Positions 18,436-27,000 of a stretch of DNA of 38,375 bases are shown here, piece by piece; the first letter of the stretch is position 1; each line of letters begins with the position of its first letter. Source of the stretch: Maricaulis sp. (GTDB taxonomy: Bacteria; Pseudomonadota; Alphaproteobacteria; Caulobacterales; Maricaulaceae); contig NZMJ01000066.1 in NCBI GenBank assembly GCA_002692855.1, forward strand, positions 12,193 to 50,567. The letters are read 5' to 3'. The notes beneath the pieces were generated by a model. It worked only from the letters and a program-made list of their open reading frames with translations, ran no database searches and had not been told where the DNA came from. Both the position numbers and the translations under genes were made by a program.

Positions 18436-19742
18436 GCGGCGATCTCCCCGGTCAGTTCCTGGCCGTCATGGCCGGTGATGCGCAAATCGATGATGGCGCC
18501 GGGACGGGCAGGCGAGGCTTCGTCGAACCGGATGGCGGCGAAGTTCGGCGCGCGGGCGAAGCCCGGCCGTTCGACCAGCGCGGCTTCAACCTTGCCGACC
18601 ATGGCCGACAGGTGGCGCGCCAACGCCTCATCACCCTTCGCGCGCAGCCGGGCGGCGCGTTCCCTGGCGACCCCGCCGCCGCTCCACGGCATCCGGGCCG
18701 CCGGCGTGCCGGGGCGCGGGCTGTAGGGAAAGACGTGCAGATAGGCGAGGTCACATTCGTCGACGAGCTTCAGCGAGTTTTCGAACATCTCTTCAGTTTC
18801 GGTCGGGAAGCCGGCAATCAAGTCTGCGCCGAAGGCGATCTCCGGGCGTGCGGCCTTCAGCGACCGGCACAGCGCGATCGCCTCGTCGCGCGAATGACGA
18901 CGCTTCATCCGCTTCAGGATCATGTTGTCGCCGGCCTGCAACGACAGGTGCAGGTGCGGCGCGATCCGGGTGTCGCCGGTTACCGCGTCGAACAATTCCG
19001 GGTCGATCTCGATGGCATCGATGGACGACAGGCGCAGGCGCGGCAGGCCGGGCACGTCACGCAGGATCGCCTGCACGAGACGTCCGAGCTTCGGTTCGCC
19101 GTCGAGGTCCGCGCCCCAGCTGGTCAGGTCGACGCCTGTCAGCACCACTTCCTGGTGGCCGGTTTCGACCAGGCGGCGGATCTGGTCGGTGATCTCGGAT
19201 GCCGGGACGGAGCGCGAATTGCCGCGGCCATAGGGGATGATGCAGAAGGTGCAGCGGTGGTCGCAGCCGGTCTGGACCTGCACATAGGCCCTCGTGCGCC
19301 CGTCGAGGCCATCGACCAGATGGCCGGCCGTCTCGCGCACGCTCATGATGTCGTTCACCAGGGTGCGGGCCGCATCACCCCGGGCGACCGCCTCCCACGT
19401 CTCGGCCTTCATTTTTTCCATGTTGCCGATGACGCGGGTGACTTCGGGCATCGCCGCGAAGCGTTCCGGCTCGATCTGCGCGGCGCAGCCCGTCACCACG
19501 ATCGCTGCATCCGGATTGTCACGGCGGGCGCGCCGGATCGACTGACGGGCCTGGCGCACGGCCTCGTTGGTGACCGCGCAGGTGTTGATGATGATGGCAT
19601 CATCCAGACCCGCAGCGGTGGCGTGATCGCGCATGATCTCGCTCTCCCAGGCATTCAGGCGGCAGCCGAATGTCTGGATGTCGGGACCCGCCGGGGAAGC
19701 CTTTGCAGCGCCCGGGGCCGTGGTGTCGATCAGCGTGGCCAT
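18432..19742 (-). CDS. mtaB: tRNA t6A37 methylthiotransferase MtaB
   Basis: The 436-residue radical-SAM enzyme adds a methylthio group to t6A at position 37 of ANN-decoding tRNAs, giving ms2t6A. The N-terminal domain has the three auxiliary-cluster cysteines C27, C55 and C86. The radical-SAM motif CDHRCTFC is at residues 160-167, followed by IIPYGRGNSRS. A short C-terminal TRAM-like region ends at ITGHDGQELTGEIAA. The absence of a longer N-terminus and the GCRLNAWES start favour MtaB over MiaB or RimO. It overlaps ftsY by four bases. The opposite strand has a very long open frame that I regard as chance. Confidence 0.93.
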   Translation of the reverse strand: MATLIDTTAPGAAKASPAGPDIQTFGCRLNAWESEIMRDHATAAGLDDAIIINTCAVTNEAVRQARQSIRRARRDNPDAAIVVTGCAAQIEPERFAAMPEVTRVIGNMEKMKAETWEAVARGDAARTLVNDIMSVRETAGHLVDGLDGRTRAYVQVQTGCDHRCTFCIIPYGRGNSRSVPASEITDQIRRLVETGHQEVVLTGVDLTSWGADLDGEPKLGRLVQAILRDVPGLPRLRLSSIDAIEIDPELFDAVTGDTRIAPHLHLSLQAGDNMILKRMKRRHSRDEAIALCRSLKAARPEIAFGADLIAGFPTETEEMFENSLKLVDECDLAYLHVFPYSPRPGTPAARMPWSGGGVARERAARLRAKGDEALARHLSAMVGKVEAALVERPGFARAPNFAAIRFDEASPARPGAIIDLRITGHDGQELTGEIAA

Positions 19743-19778
19743 AGAAGCGGGACTAAGTGGGCGAGCAGGGGGCAGGCG

Positions 19779-21227
19779 TCAAGCCGTGTGGAAGCGCGGC
19801 ACGAAGAAGACGAGGACGGTGAAGATTTCCAACCGACCCAGAACCATGATCGCTCCGAGCACAAGCTTTGTGGAATGGGGCAGGCCGGAGAAATTGCCCG
19901 CAGGGCCGATCACCGCACCAAGGCCGGGGCCGACATTGGCCAGCGCGGTCGCGGATCCCGACAGCGACGTCATCAGGTCGAGACCCGTCGCGCCGAGCAC
20001 CAGCGCGCCGATCGCGAAGGTGGCAACATAGACCGCGGAAAACAGCGCAACCGAAGCAACATCCTCGGCTCGCAGGCGCTGGCCGTTGATCCGCATCGGC
20101 GCCAGCGAGTGGGGCTGGGCGGTGCGGTTGAGATTCTCCCAGAGCGCCTTCGCCAGCACCTCGAACCGGAAAATCTTGAACCCGCCTGCTGTCGAGCCGG
20201 CACACCCTCCGACGAAGGTCAGGAAGAAGAAGGCGGCAATCGCGAACGAACCCCAAAGTTGATAGTCCGCCGTCGCGTAGCCGGTGGTGGTGACAACGGA
20301 GGTGACATTGAACACGGCCTGTCGGATCGCGACCGGCAGGCTCTGGTCCTCGATCAGGCGCAGCGTGCAGATGACCGCAGAAGCCAGCCCGATGACGAGA
20401 AAGAAGCCACCGACCTGACCAAGCCCGCGTCCAGGTCTGAAGACATTGTTCCGGGCCAGCCGGACATAGGCCATGAAGGGCAGCGCGCCGGCTGCCATGA
20501 AGATGGTCGCGACCCAGTGCGTTGCCACCGGAAAATTCCCCAGAGAGGCATCCGAGGTCGAATACCCACCGGTCGAGACGGTCGTCAGGGCATGGCAGAG
20601 CGCCTCGAAACCGGTCATTCCGGTGACGCGGTAACCGATGAGGCAGGCAATCGTCAGGCCGAGATAGATCGCTCCGATGGCGACCGCGAGCTGGTTGGGG
20701 CTGGCGAGCAGCTTCTCCCCGGTCCGATCGGAGGATTCCATCTTGAACAACTGCATGCCGCCAACCTTGAGGAAGGGCAGGAGCGCGATGGACAGGGCAA
20801 TGATCCCGACCCCGCCGATCCATTGCAGGATGGATCGCCACAGGAGCAGGGAGGGTGGACTGTCATCGAGGCCGATCACCACGGTGGATCCAGTGGTCGT
20901 GAGGCCCGAAACGGATTCAAACAGCGCGTCGACAAATCCGAGGTGCCAGCTGCCCAGAATGAAGGGCAGGGCGCAGAAGACGGGCAATCCGAACCAAGCC
21001 AGCACCGTGATCAACACAGCCTGCCGGAAATGCAGATCCGGTTTCGTGCCCCAGCCCGCGGCGAGCGCCAGCACGCCCGGGACGAAACCAATCACGGCTG
21101 TGGCGTAAAAGGCCGGAGCTTGACCGTCCGAAAAAAACTGCGCGACCGCCCCGTGGAGTGCGGCAAGGCCGGCCATGCCTGCCAAAAGCCAGCCCGATGT
21201 CAGCAAGATCACTCGAAAATCGCGCAA
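19779..21227 (-). CDS. trkH: TrkH-family potassium uptake protein
   Basis: The 482-residue membrane protein is the ion-conducting subunit of a Trk/Ktr-type K+ transporter. Four pore loops are visible in order: SGLTTTGS, TTVSTGGYS, SVVTTTGYA and ALANVGPGLG, each with the filter glycine. GGCAGSTAGGFKIFR, the conserved loop after the third pore, is also present. TrkA, the cytoplasmic regulator, is not in this window. The gene lies between dapF and mtaB on the same strand, 36 bases upstream of mtaB and 90 bases after dapF. Confidence 0.94.
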   Translation of the reverse strand: MRDFRVILLTSGWLLAGMAGLAALHGAVAQFFSDGQAPAFYATAVIGFVPGVLALAAGWGTKPDLHFRQAVLITVLAWFGLPVFCALPFILGSWHLGFVDALFESVSGLTTTGSTVVIGLDDSPPSLLLWRSILQWIGGVGIIALSIALLPFLKVGGMQLFKMESSDRTGEKLLASPNQLAVAIGAIYLGLTIACLIGYRVTGMTGFEALCHALTTVSTGGYSTSDASLGNFPVATHWVATIFMAAGALPFMAYVRLARNNVFRPGRGLGQVGGFFLVIGLASAVICTLRLIEDQSLPVAIRQAVFNVTSVVTTTGYATADYQLWGSFAIAAFFFLTFVGGCAGSTAGGFKIFRFEVLAKALWENLNRTAQPHSLAPMRINGQRLRAEDVASVALFSAVYVATFAIGALVLGATGLDLMTSLSGSATALANVGPGLGAVIGPAGNFSGLPHSTKLVLGAIMVLGRLEIFTVLVFFVPRFHTA

Positions 21228-21317
21228 AACGCCTCAGCAGGCTTCGCGGCGGACCAATTCATGTCCGTCAGGAGGGGCGCTTTACTCCTCAGAAGCGCAC
21301 TGTGCAAGAAACCGGCG

Positions 21318-22127
21318 TCAGGCCGGGATTGCGATTTCGCCATCCAGCGCGACCGGACCTTCGACCGTGACGTGACCGTCCGCGCGCCAGGCCACGGCCA
21401 GCTCGCCGCCATCGGCGACCACGGTCACGGCGCGTTCGCACAATCCCTTGCGATGCCCGGCGACGACGGCGGCTGCAGCGCCGGTGCCGCAGGCCAGTGT
21501 CAGGCCCGCGCCGCGCTCCCAGACGCGCAGCCGGATCCGGTCCGGCGCGATCACTTGCGCGAAGCCGATATTGGCGCGCTCCGGGAAGAGCGGGTCATGC
21601 TCCATTCGGTGCCCGATGGCGCGGGCGGGTATGGCGTCCGCATCCTCGACAAAGAAGACACAATGGGGATTGCCCATCGAGACCGCGCCGGGCGCAGTCA
21701 GGCGATGCGATCCCGCATCAATGTCAAAAGGCAGCGAAACCGTCTCCATTGCGCGTGCGAGCGGAATGTCTAGCCAGCCGGTCCGCGCCAGCCCGAGATC
21801 AACGCGCACGCGCATGTCGCCCGCGGCCTCGGCGACCAGCGGGCCGCCGGCGGAAGCCAGGGTGACTGCCTCGGTCCCCGCTTCGCGCATCAGATGCCAG
21901 GCGACGCAGCGCGCGCCATTGCCGCAGGCTCCGACCTCGCCGCCATCGGCATTGAGAACCCGCATGACCGGCGCGTCAGCCGTGCCGTCAATCAGCAGGA
22001 CCTGGTCGAGTCCGTGCCGGACCGCGAGGGCGCGCACCCGGTCGGGCGTGAACGCGTCTTTCCCCTCCGGCCTTGTGTCGGCAAGAAGAAAGGCATTGCC
22101 TGCGCCATTCATCAGAAAGCCTTGCAT
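21318..22127 (-). CDS. dapF: Diaminopimelate epimerase
   Basis: The 269-residue enzyme interconverts LL- and meso-diaminopimelate for lysine and peptidoglycan synthesis. The two catalytic cysteines are C68 in ACGNGARC and C213 in ACGTGAA. GAVSMGNPHCVFF is the central family block. The start at 22127 gives MQGFLMNGAGNAF, matching the usual N-terminus with Asn11 kept, although the following Asp of the common GLGND motif is Ala here. Upstream codons in frame are not family-like. There is no strong ribosome site. It is divergent from the peptidase gene by 85 bases and is probably the first gene of the minus-strand cluster. Confidence 0.93.
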   Translation of the reverse strand: MQGFLMNGAGNAFLLADTRPEGKDAFTPDRVRALAVRHGLDQVLLIDGTADAPVMRVLNADGGEVGACGNGARCVAWHLMREAGTEAVTLASAGGPLVAEAAGDMRVRVDLGLARTGWLDIPLARAMETVSLPFDIDAGSHRLTAPGAVSMGNPHCVFFVEDADAIPARAIGHRMEHDPLFPERANIGFAQVIAPDRIRLRVWERGAGLTLACGTGAAAAVVAGHRKGLCERAVTVVADGGELAVAWRADGHVTVEGPVALDGEIAIPA

Positions 22128-22212
22128 GACGCAGCGGTAATCCGCGCGTGGCTTTGCGTCCAGAGGGCTTCGGGCTATCACTGCGTCCAAATGAGCATTT
22201 GGGGAGTTTGCC

Positions 22213-24435
22213 ATGACATTCCGTATCGCGATGTCGGTTGCCGCTGCCGCCCTTCTGGCCGCCTGCAATCCATCCACCGAAACCGCCGACGAGGCCGATG
22301 ACACGATGAATGAAGCCGATGCCGGTGACATGACCAATGACGCACCCGCCGAGCGCAATGTGGTCTCGATCGATCCTGACAATGATCCGCGCGTCTGGCT
22401 GGAAGAGGTCGAAGGCGAAGAAGCGCTCGACTGGGCCCGCAGCCAGAATGAACGCACATTTGCCCGGCTGCAGGGTGATCCTCGCTTCGAGGAATTCCAG
22501 GCCGAGGCGCTGGAAATCTACCAGAGCGAAGACCGCATTCCCTACGGCTCCTACCGCGACGGACACATCTACAATTTCTGGCAGGACGCCGAGCAGACGC
22601 ACGGCCTGTGGCGCCGCGCGACGCTCGACAGCTATCTGAGCGACTCGCCGGAATGGGACGTGGTGCTGGATCTCGATGCCCTGTCCGAAGAGGAAGGCAT
22701 CAACTGGGTCTGGCGCGGCGCGGACTGCCTCGCACCCGATTACGCGCGCTGCATGATCACGCTGTCGGATGGTGGCCGTGACGCGGCGATCCGGCGCGAG
22801 TTCGACATGGAAAGCCGCAGCTTCGTGGAAGACGGCTTCGTCACGCCCGAGGCCAAGGGCGGGGTCAGCTGGATCGATTCCGACACGCTGCTCGTGATGC
22901 TGGCGACGGATCCCGAAACGTCCACCGAGTCGGGCTATCCCTACATCGTGCGCCGCTGGGAACGCGGCACGCCGCTGGAAGACGCGGTCGAAGTGATGCG
23001 CGGCGACACCACTGATGTCGGTGTCTGGGCCTTCCGCATGGAAGGCACGGGCGGCGAGCACCACATGATGGTGTCGGAAGCCAACACTTTCTACGAGACG
23101 ACCTGGTGGGCGCTGCCGGATGGCGGCGAGCCGGTGCAACTTCCGTTGCCGGCGAAATCCTCGCTGCAGGCGCTCTATGACGGCCAGCTCGTCTTCACCA
23201 TCGAGGAAGACTGGTCGCTGGAGGGAAGTACCGAGAGCTTCCCGCAAGGCGCGCTCCTGTCGTTTGATTTCCAGAACTGGCTCGATACCGGCAATGCCGA
23301 TGTCGAGACGGTGTTCGTGGCCGGTCCGCGCGAATCCATCGGCGGCGTTGGCGCCACGGCGTCGGCCCTGCTGGTCCAGATCGATTCCAATGTCGTGGGC
23401 GGGCTTGCCTCGTTCGCGCACGGCGATGACGGCTGGACGCGCACCGATTTCGACACGCCGGCGAACATGACGCTGGGCCTGACTGGCACCGACGCGTCGC
23501 ACGACGTCGCCTTCCTCAACGCCGAAGGCTTCCTGACGCCGGATTCGCTCTACCAGGTGAATGTCGCGGATCACACGGTGACCCCGATCAAGTCGACCCC
23601 GGAGCGCTTCGACACCGAGGGTCTCGTCGTCGAACAGCACGAGGCTGAATCCACTGACGGCACGATGATCCCGTACTTCGTGGTGCGCCGCGCCGATACG
23701 GTGATGGACGGCACAACGCCGACCCTGCTCTACGCCTATGGCGGTTTCCAGGTGTCGATCACGCCGAGCTATTCGGGTGTACGTGGCCGGCTGTGGCTGG
23801 ATCGCGGCGGCGCCTATGTGGTCGCCAATATCCGCGGCGGCGGCGAGTTCGGCCCGGCCTGGCACCAGGCCGGCCTGATGATGGATCGCCAGCGCATCTA
23901 TGACGATTTGATCGCGGTGGCCGAGGACATGATCGATACCGGCCTGACCAGCCCGCGCCATCTCGGCGTCTATGGCGGGTCGAATGGCGGGCTTCTGACC
24001 GGCGTGATGTACACGCAGCGTCCGGACCTGTGGAATGCGGTGGTCTCAGCGGTTCCGCTGCTCGACATGCTGCGCTTCGACCAGCTTCTGGCCGGGGCCA
24101 GCTGGGTCGGCGAATACGGCTCGCCGTCCAATCCCGACGAGGGCGCCTTCCTGCAGTCGATCTCGCCCTATCACAATGTCGATGCGGACGGGACGTATCC
24201 GGAAATCTACCTCTACACCTCGACCGCCGATGACCGGGTGCACCCCGGTCATGCGCGCAAATTCGCGCACCTCCTGTCGGAGTCGGGACATCCCTTCCTC
24301 TATTACGAGAATATCGAAGGGGGCCATTCGGCAGCCGCGAACCTGCGTGAACTCGCCCGGCGTGATGCCATGCTATACGTCTTCCTGACGCAGAAGCTGA
24401 TGGACGAGGACGCGCCCGAGGGGTCCGCCGACTAG
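22213..24435 (+). CDS. Prolyl oligopeptidase family lipoprotein (S9A)
   Basis: The 740-residue protein has a lipoprotein signal peptide (lipobox LAAC, Cys19) and a strongly acidic linker, then an S9A prolyl-oligopeptidase fold: a beta-propeller (about residues 110-470) and an alpha/beta hydrolase domain. The nucleophile Ser590 is in GGSNGGL, the Asp is at 673-674 in STADDRVHP and His705 is in EGGHSAA. IRGGGEFGPAWHQAG is a conserved block of the family. It should cut proline-containing peptides in the periplasm or at the cell surface; most S9A enzymes are cytosolic or periplasmic, so lipid anchoring is notable. A glycerate-kinase-like gene follows by 13 bases. Confidence 0.93.
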   Translation: MTFRIAMSVAAAALLAACNPSTETADEADDTMNEADAGDMTNDAPAERNVVSIDPDNDPRVWLEEVEGEEALDWARSQNERTFARLQGDPRFEEFQAEALEIYQSEDRIPYGSYRDGHIYNFWQDAEQTHGLWRRATLDSYLSDSPEWDVVLDLDALSEEEGINWVWRGADCLAPDYARCMITLSDGGRDAAIRREFDMESRSFVEDGFVTPEAKGGVSWIDSDTLLVMLATDPETSTESGYPYIVRRWERGTPLEDAVEVMRGDTTDVGVWAFRMEGTGGEHHMMVSEANTFYETTWWALPDGGEPVQLPLPAKSSLQALYDGQLVFTIEEDWSLEGSTESFPQGALLSFDFQNWLDTGNADVETVFVAGPRESIGGVGATASALLVQIDSNVVGGLASFAHGDDGWTRTDFDTPANMTLGLTGTDASHDVAFLNAEGFLTPDSLYQVNVADHTVTPIKSTPERFDTEGLVVEQHEAESTDGTMIPYFVVRRADTVMDGTTPTLLYAYGGFQVSITPSYSGVRGRLWLDRGGAYVVANIRGGGEFGPAWHQAGLMMDRQRIYDDLIAVAEDMIDTGLTSPRHLGVYGGSNGGLLTGVMYTQRPDLWNAVVSAVPLLDMLRFDQLLAGASWVGEYGSPSNPDEGAFLQSISPYHNVDADGTYPEIYLYTSTADDRVHPGHARKFAHLLSESGHPFLYYENIEGGHSAAANLRELARRDAMLYVFLTQKLMDEDAPEGSAD

Positions 24436-24448
24436 GCGGATCGCAGCA

Positions 24449-25264
24449 ATGAGCAACCCGGAAGATGCCCGCGGCCTGAAACCGCCGGACATCTTCCGGC
24501 GCTGGCTGGCGCGTCAGCCGGCCCCGGCGGGCGTGCCCTTCTACGCCCTGTCCGGGGCGCAGGGGTCGGGCAAGACCACGGCGATCACGCGCGCGGGCGG
24601 CGAGGGCGCGGTGCGCCTGTCGATTGACGATTTCTATCTCGGCAATTCCGAGCGCGCTGCGATGGCGCGCGACATCCATCCCAGCTTTGCGGTGCGCGGT
24701 GCGCCCGGCACGCATGATGCCGGGTTGATGATGGAATGTGTCGACGCGCTGCGGAATGCCACAGATGCCAGCCGCACAGCGATACCGCGCTTCGACAAGC
24801 TGGCCGACGACCGCCTGCCCGTTTCGCAGTGGGAGGTGGTGCGCGGCCGCCCGCAACGCCTTTTGATGGAAGGGTGGTGTGTCGGGGCCCTGCCGGAGCC
24901 GGACGCGGCACATGGCGCGCCGATCAATTCGGTGGAGGCCAAGGACCCCGATGGCGTCTGGCGCGCCTGGCAGGAGGAGCAGCTGGCCGGTCCCTATGCC
25001 CGGCTGTGGGACATGGTGGACGCGTATCTCCACCTGGAAGCGCCCGGCTTTGAGGCCGTGAGCGTCTGGCGGGTGCAGCAGGAGGCCACGACACGCGGCT
25101 GCGCGGTGGAGGACCTGTCGCCGGAAATCCGGGCCTGGGTCGCCGATTTCATCCAGTATTACGAACGGATTTCACGGCGCATGCTCGACGGCAAGAAGCG
25201 CGAGGGCGTTCGGGTCTGGATCGACCAGGATCGCGGCTATGTCCGCTCCAGCGAGGCGATATAG
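24449..25264 (+). CDS. D-glycerate 3-kinase-like P-loop kinase
   Basis: The 271-residue protein has a P-loop GAQGSGKTT at residues 36-44 and the GLYK-family pattern after it: VRLSIDDFYLG, then RGAPGTHDAGLM, IPRFDKLADDRLP and LLMEGWCVGALP, and finally LEAPGFEAVSVWRVQQE. These are the signatures of the plant-type glycerate kinase and yeast Tda10 group. It probably phosphorylates glycerate to 3-phosphoglycerate, but bacterial members are little tested. The gene is 13 bases after the peptidase stop, and its 3' end overlaps the convergent membrane-protein gene by 28 bases. Confidence 0.8.
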   Translation: MSNPEDARGLKPPDIFRRWLARQPAPAGVPFYALSGAQGSGKTTAITRAGGEGAVRLSIDDFYLGNSERAAMARDIHPSFAVRGAPGTHDAGLMMECVDALRNATDASRTAIPRFDKLADDRLPVSQWEVVRGRPQRLLMEGWCVGALPEPDAAHGAPINSVEAKDPDGVWRAWQEEQLAGPYARLWDMVDAYLHLEAPGFEAVSVWRVQQEATTRGCAVEDLSPEIRAWVADFIQYYERISRRMLDGKKREGVRVWIDQDRGYVRSSEAI

Positions 25265-25944
25265 GCATTCATCGAGTCCATGTACTTGCCGCGCTGCACC
25301 GACGCGGAATTGATCGCGTCCGACGCTGACTTCACGGAAGACAGGGCGATGAAGGTCGCCAGAACCGAGATGGTGATTTCCAGCAACCGGCCGCTTTGCT
25401 CTGACAAATAGGCCCAGAAGCCGGCATCGCTGGTCCAGAAGCCGACGATGAAGGGGACATGGGGCCCGAGTGTCGCCTGCAGGACGACGAAGAAGGCCGC
25501 GCTGGTCACCGCGATCCGGATGATCAGCAATTGGTGCCCCTTGGAACGCGAGCGGATCGAGTAGTCCTTCATTCCCATCACCGAGCCGGACAAGTCCCAT
25601 TGCGGCAGGGTCACGCCGATCCGTCGCAGGTGCGGGTCGAGCTCGGTCACCAGATAGTGCTCCAGCGCGCCGATCAGGACGTGGTGCTGGCTGATGACGC
25701 TGGCCGAGGCATTCGCCAGCACGCAGACGAGAATGAGCAGGTAGGAGCCGTAAAGAATGATCGCCGGGGTCGTGTCGAGATAGGCGACGAGGCCGCCGTA
25801 AAGCGCCCCAATGATCGATACCGAGGACAGGAAGATGGTCATGGAGGCATCGCGCAGACGGATGCGCTCGACCACTTCGTCCCGGGCTCCAGAGTAGTAG
25901 GCCGCCGACAGCTCGGCGAGCACTTCAGAATTCGCTGTCGTCAT
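25237..25944 (-). CDS. Unknown four-helix membrane protein
   Basis: I do not recognise this 235-residue protein. It has four hydrophobic segments at about residues 35-56, 59-84, 136-160 and 187-207. A hydrophilic N-terminus (EVLAELSAAYYSGARDEVVERIRLRDASM) looks helical, and a soluble loop of about 50 residues between helices 2 and 3 contains a conserved-looking HHVLIGALEHYL. Helices pair as two hairpins, so both ends should lie on the same side, probably the cytoplasm. It has its own promoter region downstream of the ars pair. Its end overlaps the convergent kinase gene by 28 bases. Confidence 0.72.
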   Translation of the reverse strand: MTTANSEVLAELSAAYYSGARDEVVERIRLRDASMTIFLSSVSIIGALYGGLVAYLDTTPAIILYGSYLLILVCVLANASASVISQHHVLIGALEHYLVTELDPHLRRIGVTLPQWDLSGSVMGMKDYSIRSRSKGHQLLIIRIAVTSAAFFVVLQATLGPHVPFIVGFWTSDAGFWAYLSEQSGRLLEITISVLATFIALSSVKSASDAINSASVQRGKYMDSMNAYIASLERT

Positions 25945-25992
25945 ATCCCCCTCCCAGTGCTCACAGAATAGCTCCGGAGCCGGGAAGGTCTA

Positions 25993-26034
25993 CCCGCCGC
26001 GCTGCTGCGAATGCGGCAAAGGCGGCGCGGCGGG
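25993..26034 (-). terminator. Strong GC hairpin downstream of arsI
   Basis: CCCGCCGCGC (25993-26002) and GCGCGGCGGG (26025-26034) are perfect 10-bp inverted repeats with a 22-base loop. The hairpin lies 13 bases beyond the arsI stop on the minus strand. No T-run follows, so it may cap the 3' end of the arsR-arsI mRNA rather than terminate on its own. Confidence 0.5.
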
Positions 26035-26047
26035 AAACATGGCGAGC

Positions 26048-26482
26048 CTAGCCGCAGCAGGCGCCGGACGGGCTGGATTCGGCGGGCCGCGTCTCGACGC
26101 GTGCGCTGGAGACCAGCGCGTCGGATTCGCCGTGGGTGTGGAAGAGTTCCCACGCCGTTCCGCCCGGGTCTTCGACCCACGCCTTGTCCGACTTTGCATA
26201 GCAGCACGAGACCGCTTCCTCGCGGTGGCTGACCTTGCCGAGCGAGGCCACCCGCTGGTCGGCGGCGTCCACATCATCGGTGGTGTCGTACTCGATCCCG
26301 AGATGGCTGATGCCGCTGTGGCTTGACGACAGCGAGACCGCGAAATTGATCGCCAGATCTTCAGGTGCCCACTTGGCATAGTCGCTGCGGACCTTCACGG
26401 GTTCGGACCCGAACAGGGCGGAGTAATAGGCGATCGCCTTGTCGAGGTCGGCAACGCCAGCGTGGATGTGGACGCGTTTCAT
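26048..26482 (-). CDS. arsI: ArsI/CadI-family C-As lyase
   Basis: The 144-residue VOC-fold protein matches ArsI, the iron-dependent dioxygenase that cleaves the carbon-arsenic bond of trivalent organoarsenicals such as methylarsenite. The vicinal cysteines that bind arsenic are C93 and C94 in SCCYAKSDKAWVEDPGG. Likely Fe(II) ligands are His5, His60 and Glu112, at the spacing known for ArsI. The start at 26482 gives MKRVHIHAGV; the frame is open further upstream but inside arsR. It overlaps arsR by four bases. Its C-terminus is rich in Cys (GACCG), which may add metal-binding capacity. Confidence 0.9.
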   Translation of the reverse strand: MKRVHIHAGVADLDKAIAYYSALFGSEPVKVRSDYAKWAPEDLAINFAVSLSSSHSGISHLGIEYDTTDDVDAADQRVASLGKVSHREEAVSCCYAKSDKAWVEDPGGTAWELFHTHGESDALVSSARVETRPAESSPSGACCG

Positions 26483-26802
26483 CGTGTGCATTCCTTTTCC
26501 AGAGCCAGCGCAGTGCATGCCCCGGCGCAACAATCCTTCATCAGGAAATCGACCAGACCGCGCACCGCCGCGAAGTCCGGCGCGTAACGGCGGCTGCGGC
26601 CTTCCTTTCGTACCGTCAGCAATCCGGCCTGGCTGAGCTGGGCGAGATGAAAGCTGAGGGTCGGGGCCGGGAGGTTCAGCCGCGCCGTCATCTCGCCGGG
26701 CGTCAGACCGTCCGGGGCGTGCCGCACCAAGAGGCGGAACACGTCCATTCGGCTCTCCTGTGCAAGGGCAGAAAGGCGGGCGACGGCGTCATTCGTTTCC
26801 AT
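26479..26802 (-). CDS. arsR: ArsR-family metalloregulator
   Basis: The 107-residue winged-helix repressor has the DNA-reading region LTPGEMTARLNLPAPTLSFHLAQLSQAGLL and the wing VRKEGRSRRYAP. The usual ELCVCD metal site is absent; instead cysteines cluster at the C-terminus (C91, C92, C96, C105), like the class of ArsR typified by Acidithiobacillus ferrooxidans. It should bind As(III) or methylarsenite and release the promoter. It is followed directly by arsI in a four-base overlap. An AT-rich palindrome lies at its start codon. Confidence 0.9.
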   Translation of the reverse strand: METNDAVARLSALAQESRMDVFRLLVRHAPDGLTPGEMTARLNLPAPTLSFHLAQLSQAGLLTVRKEGRSRRYAPDFAAVRGLVDFLMKDCCAGACTALALEKECTR

Positions 26803-26820
26803 ATTTCCAATATAATGGAA
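26797..26820. promoter_or_regulatory. Likely ArsR operator over the arsR start
   Basis: This 24-base AT-rich stretch stands out in GC-rich DNA. TTCCA at 26805-26809 and TGGAA at 26816-26820 are inverted arms around ATATAA, and a further TTCCA lies at 26797-26801. On the minus strand TATATT could act as a -10 box only about nine bases from the arsR ATG, so the transcript may have a very short leader. Binding by the encoded ArsR is inferred. Confidence 0.55.
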
Positions 26821-27000
26821 CTAATGAAGTTGGCAAGCACGCGATGGATGTGTGTAGCGGGAGGCTGTCGGGCGGGTCGTCCGGCCCTCCACTGGACGTG
26901 TCGAGCCCGGTCTTGATCCGGTACCGGTTCAAGGACGGGGACGTGCTGGAGCTGGCCCCGCAGGCGCCGTCCACACAGTGATGCCGAGGCCGGCGTCCGA

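Noticed and set aside
18468..21773. A 1101-codon open frame on the plus strand opposite mtaB and trkH
   Set aside because: Both minus-strand genes have clear family motifs. The plus-strand translation is rich in Arg, Gln, Gly, Asp and His with no domain, which is the usual shadow of GC-rich coding DNA.
21988..23961. A 657-codon open frame opposite the prolyl oligopeptidase gene, and a 413-codon frame opposite ffh at 35879-37120
   Set aside because: Both are antisense to genes with intact catalytic motifs, have shadow composition and no plausible start signals.
26844..26981. A 45-codon frame between arsR and oxyR
   Set aside because: The translation has a short plausible stretch (VLIRYRFKDGDVLEL) but no ribosome site, no family and competing frames on both strands. 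It is not supported enough to call.
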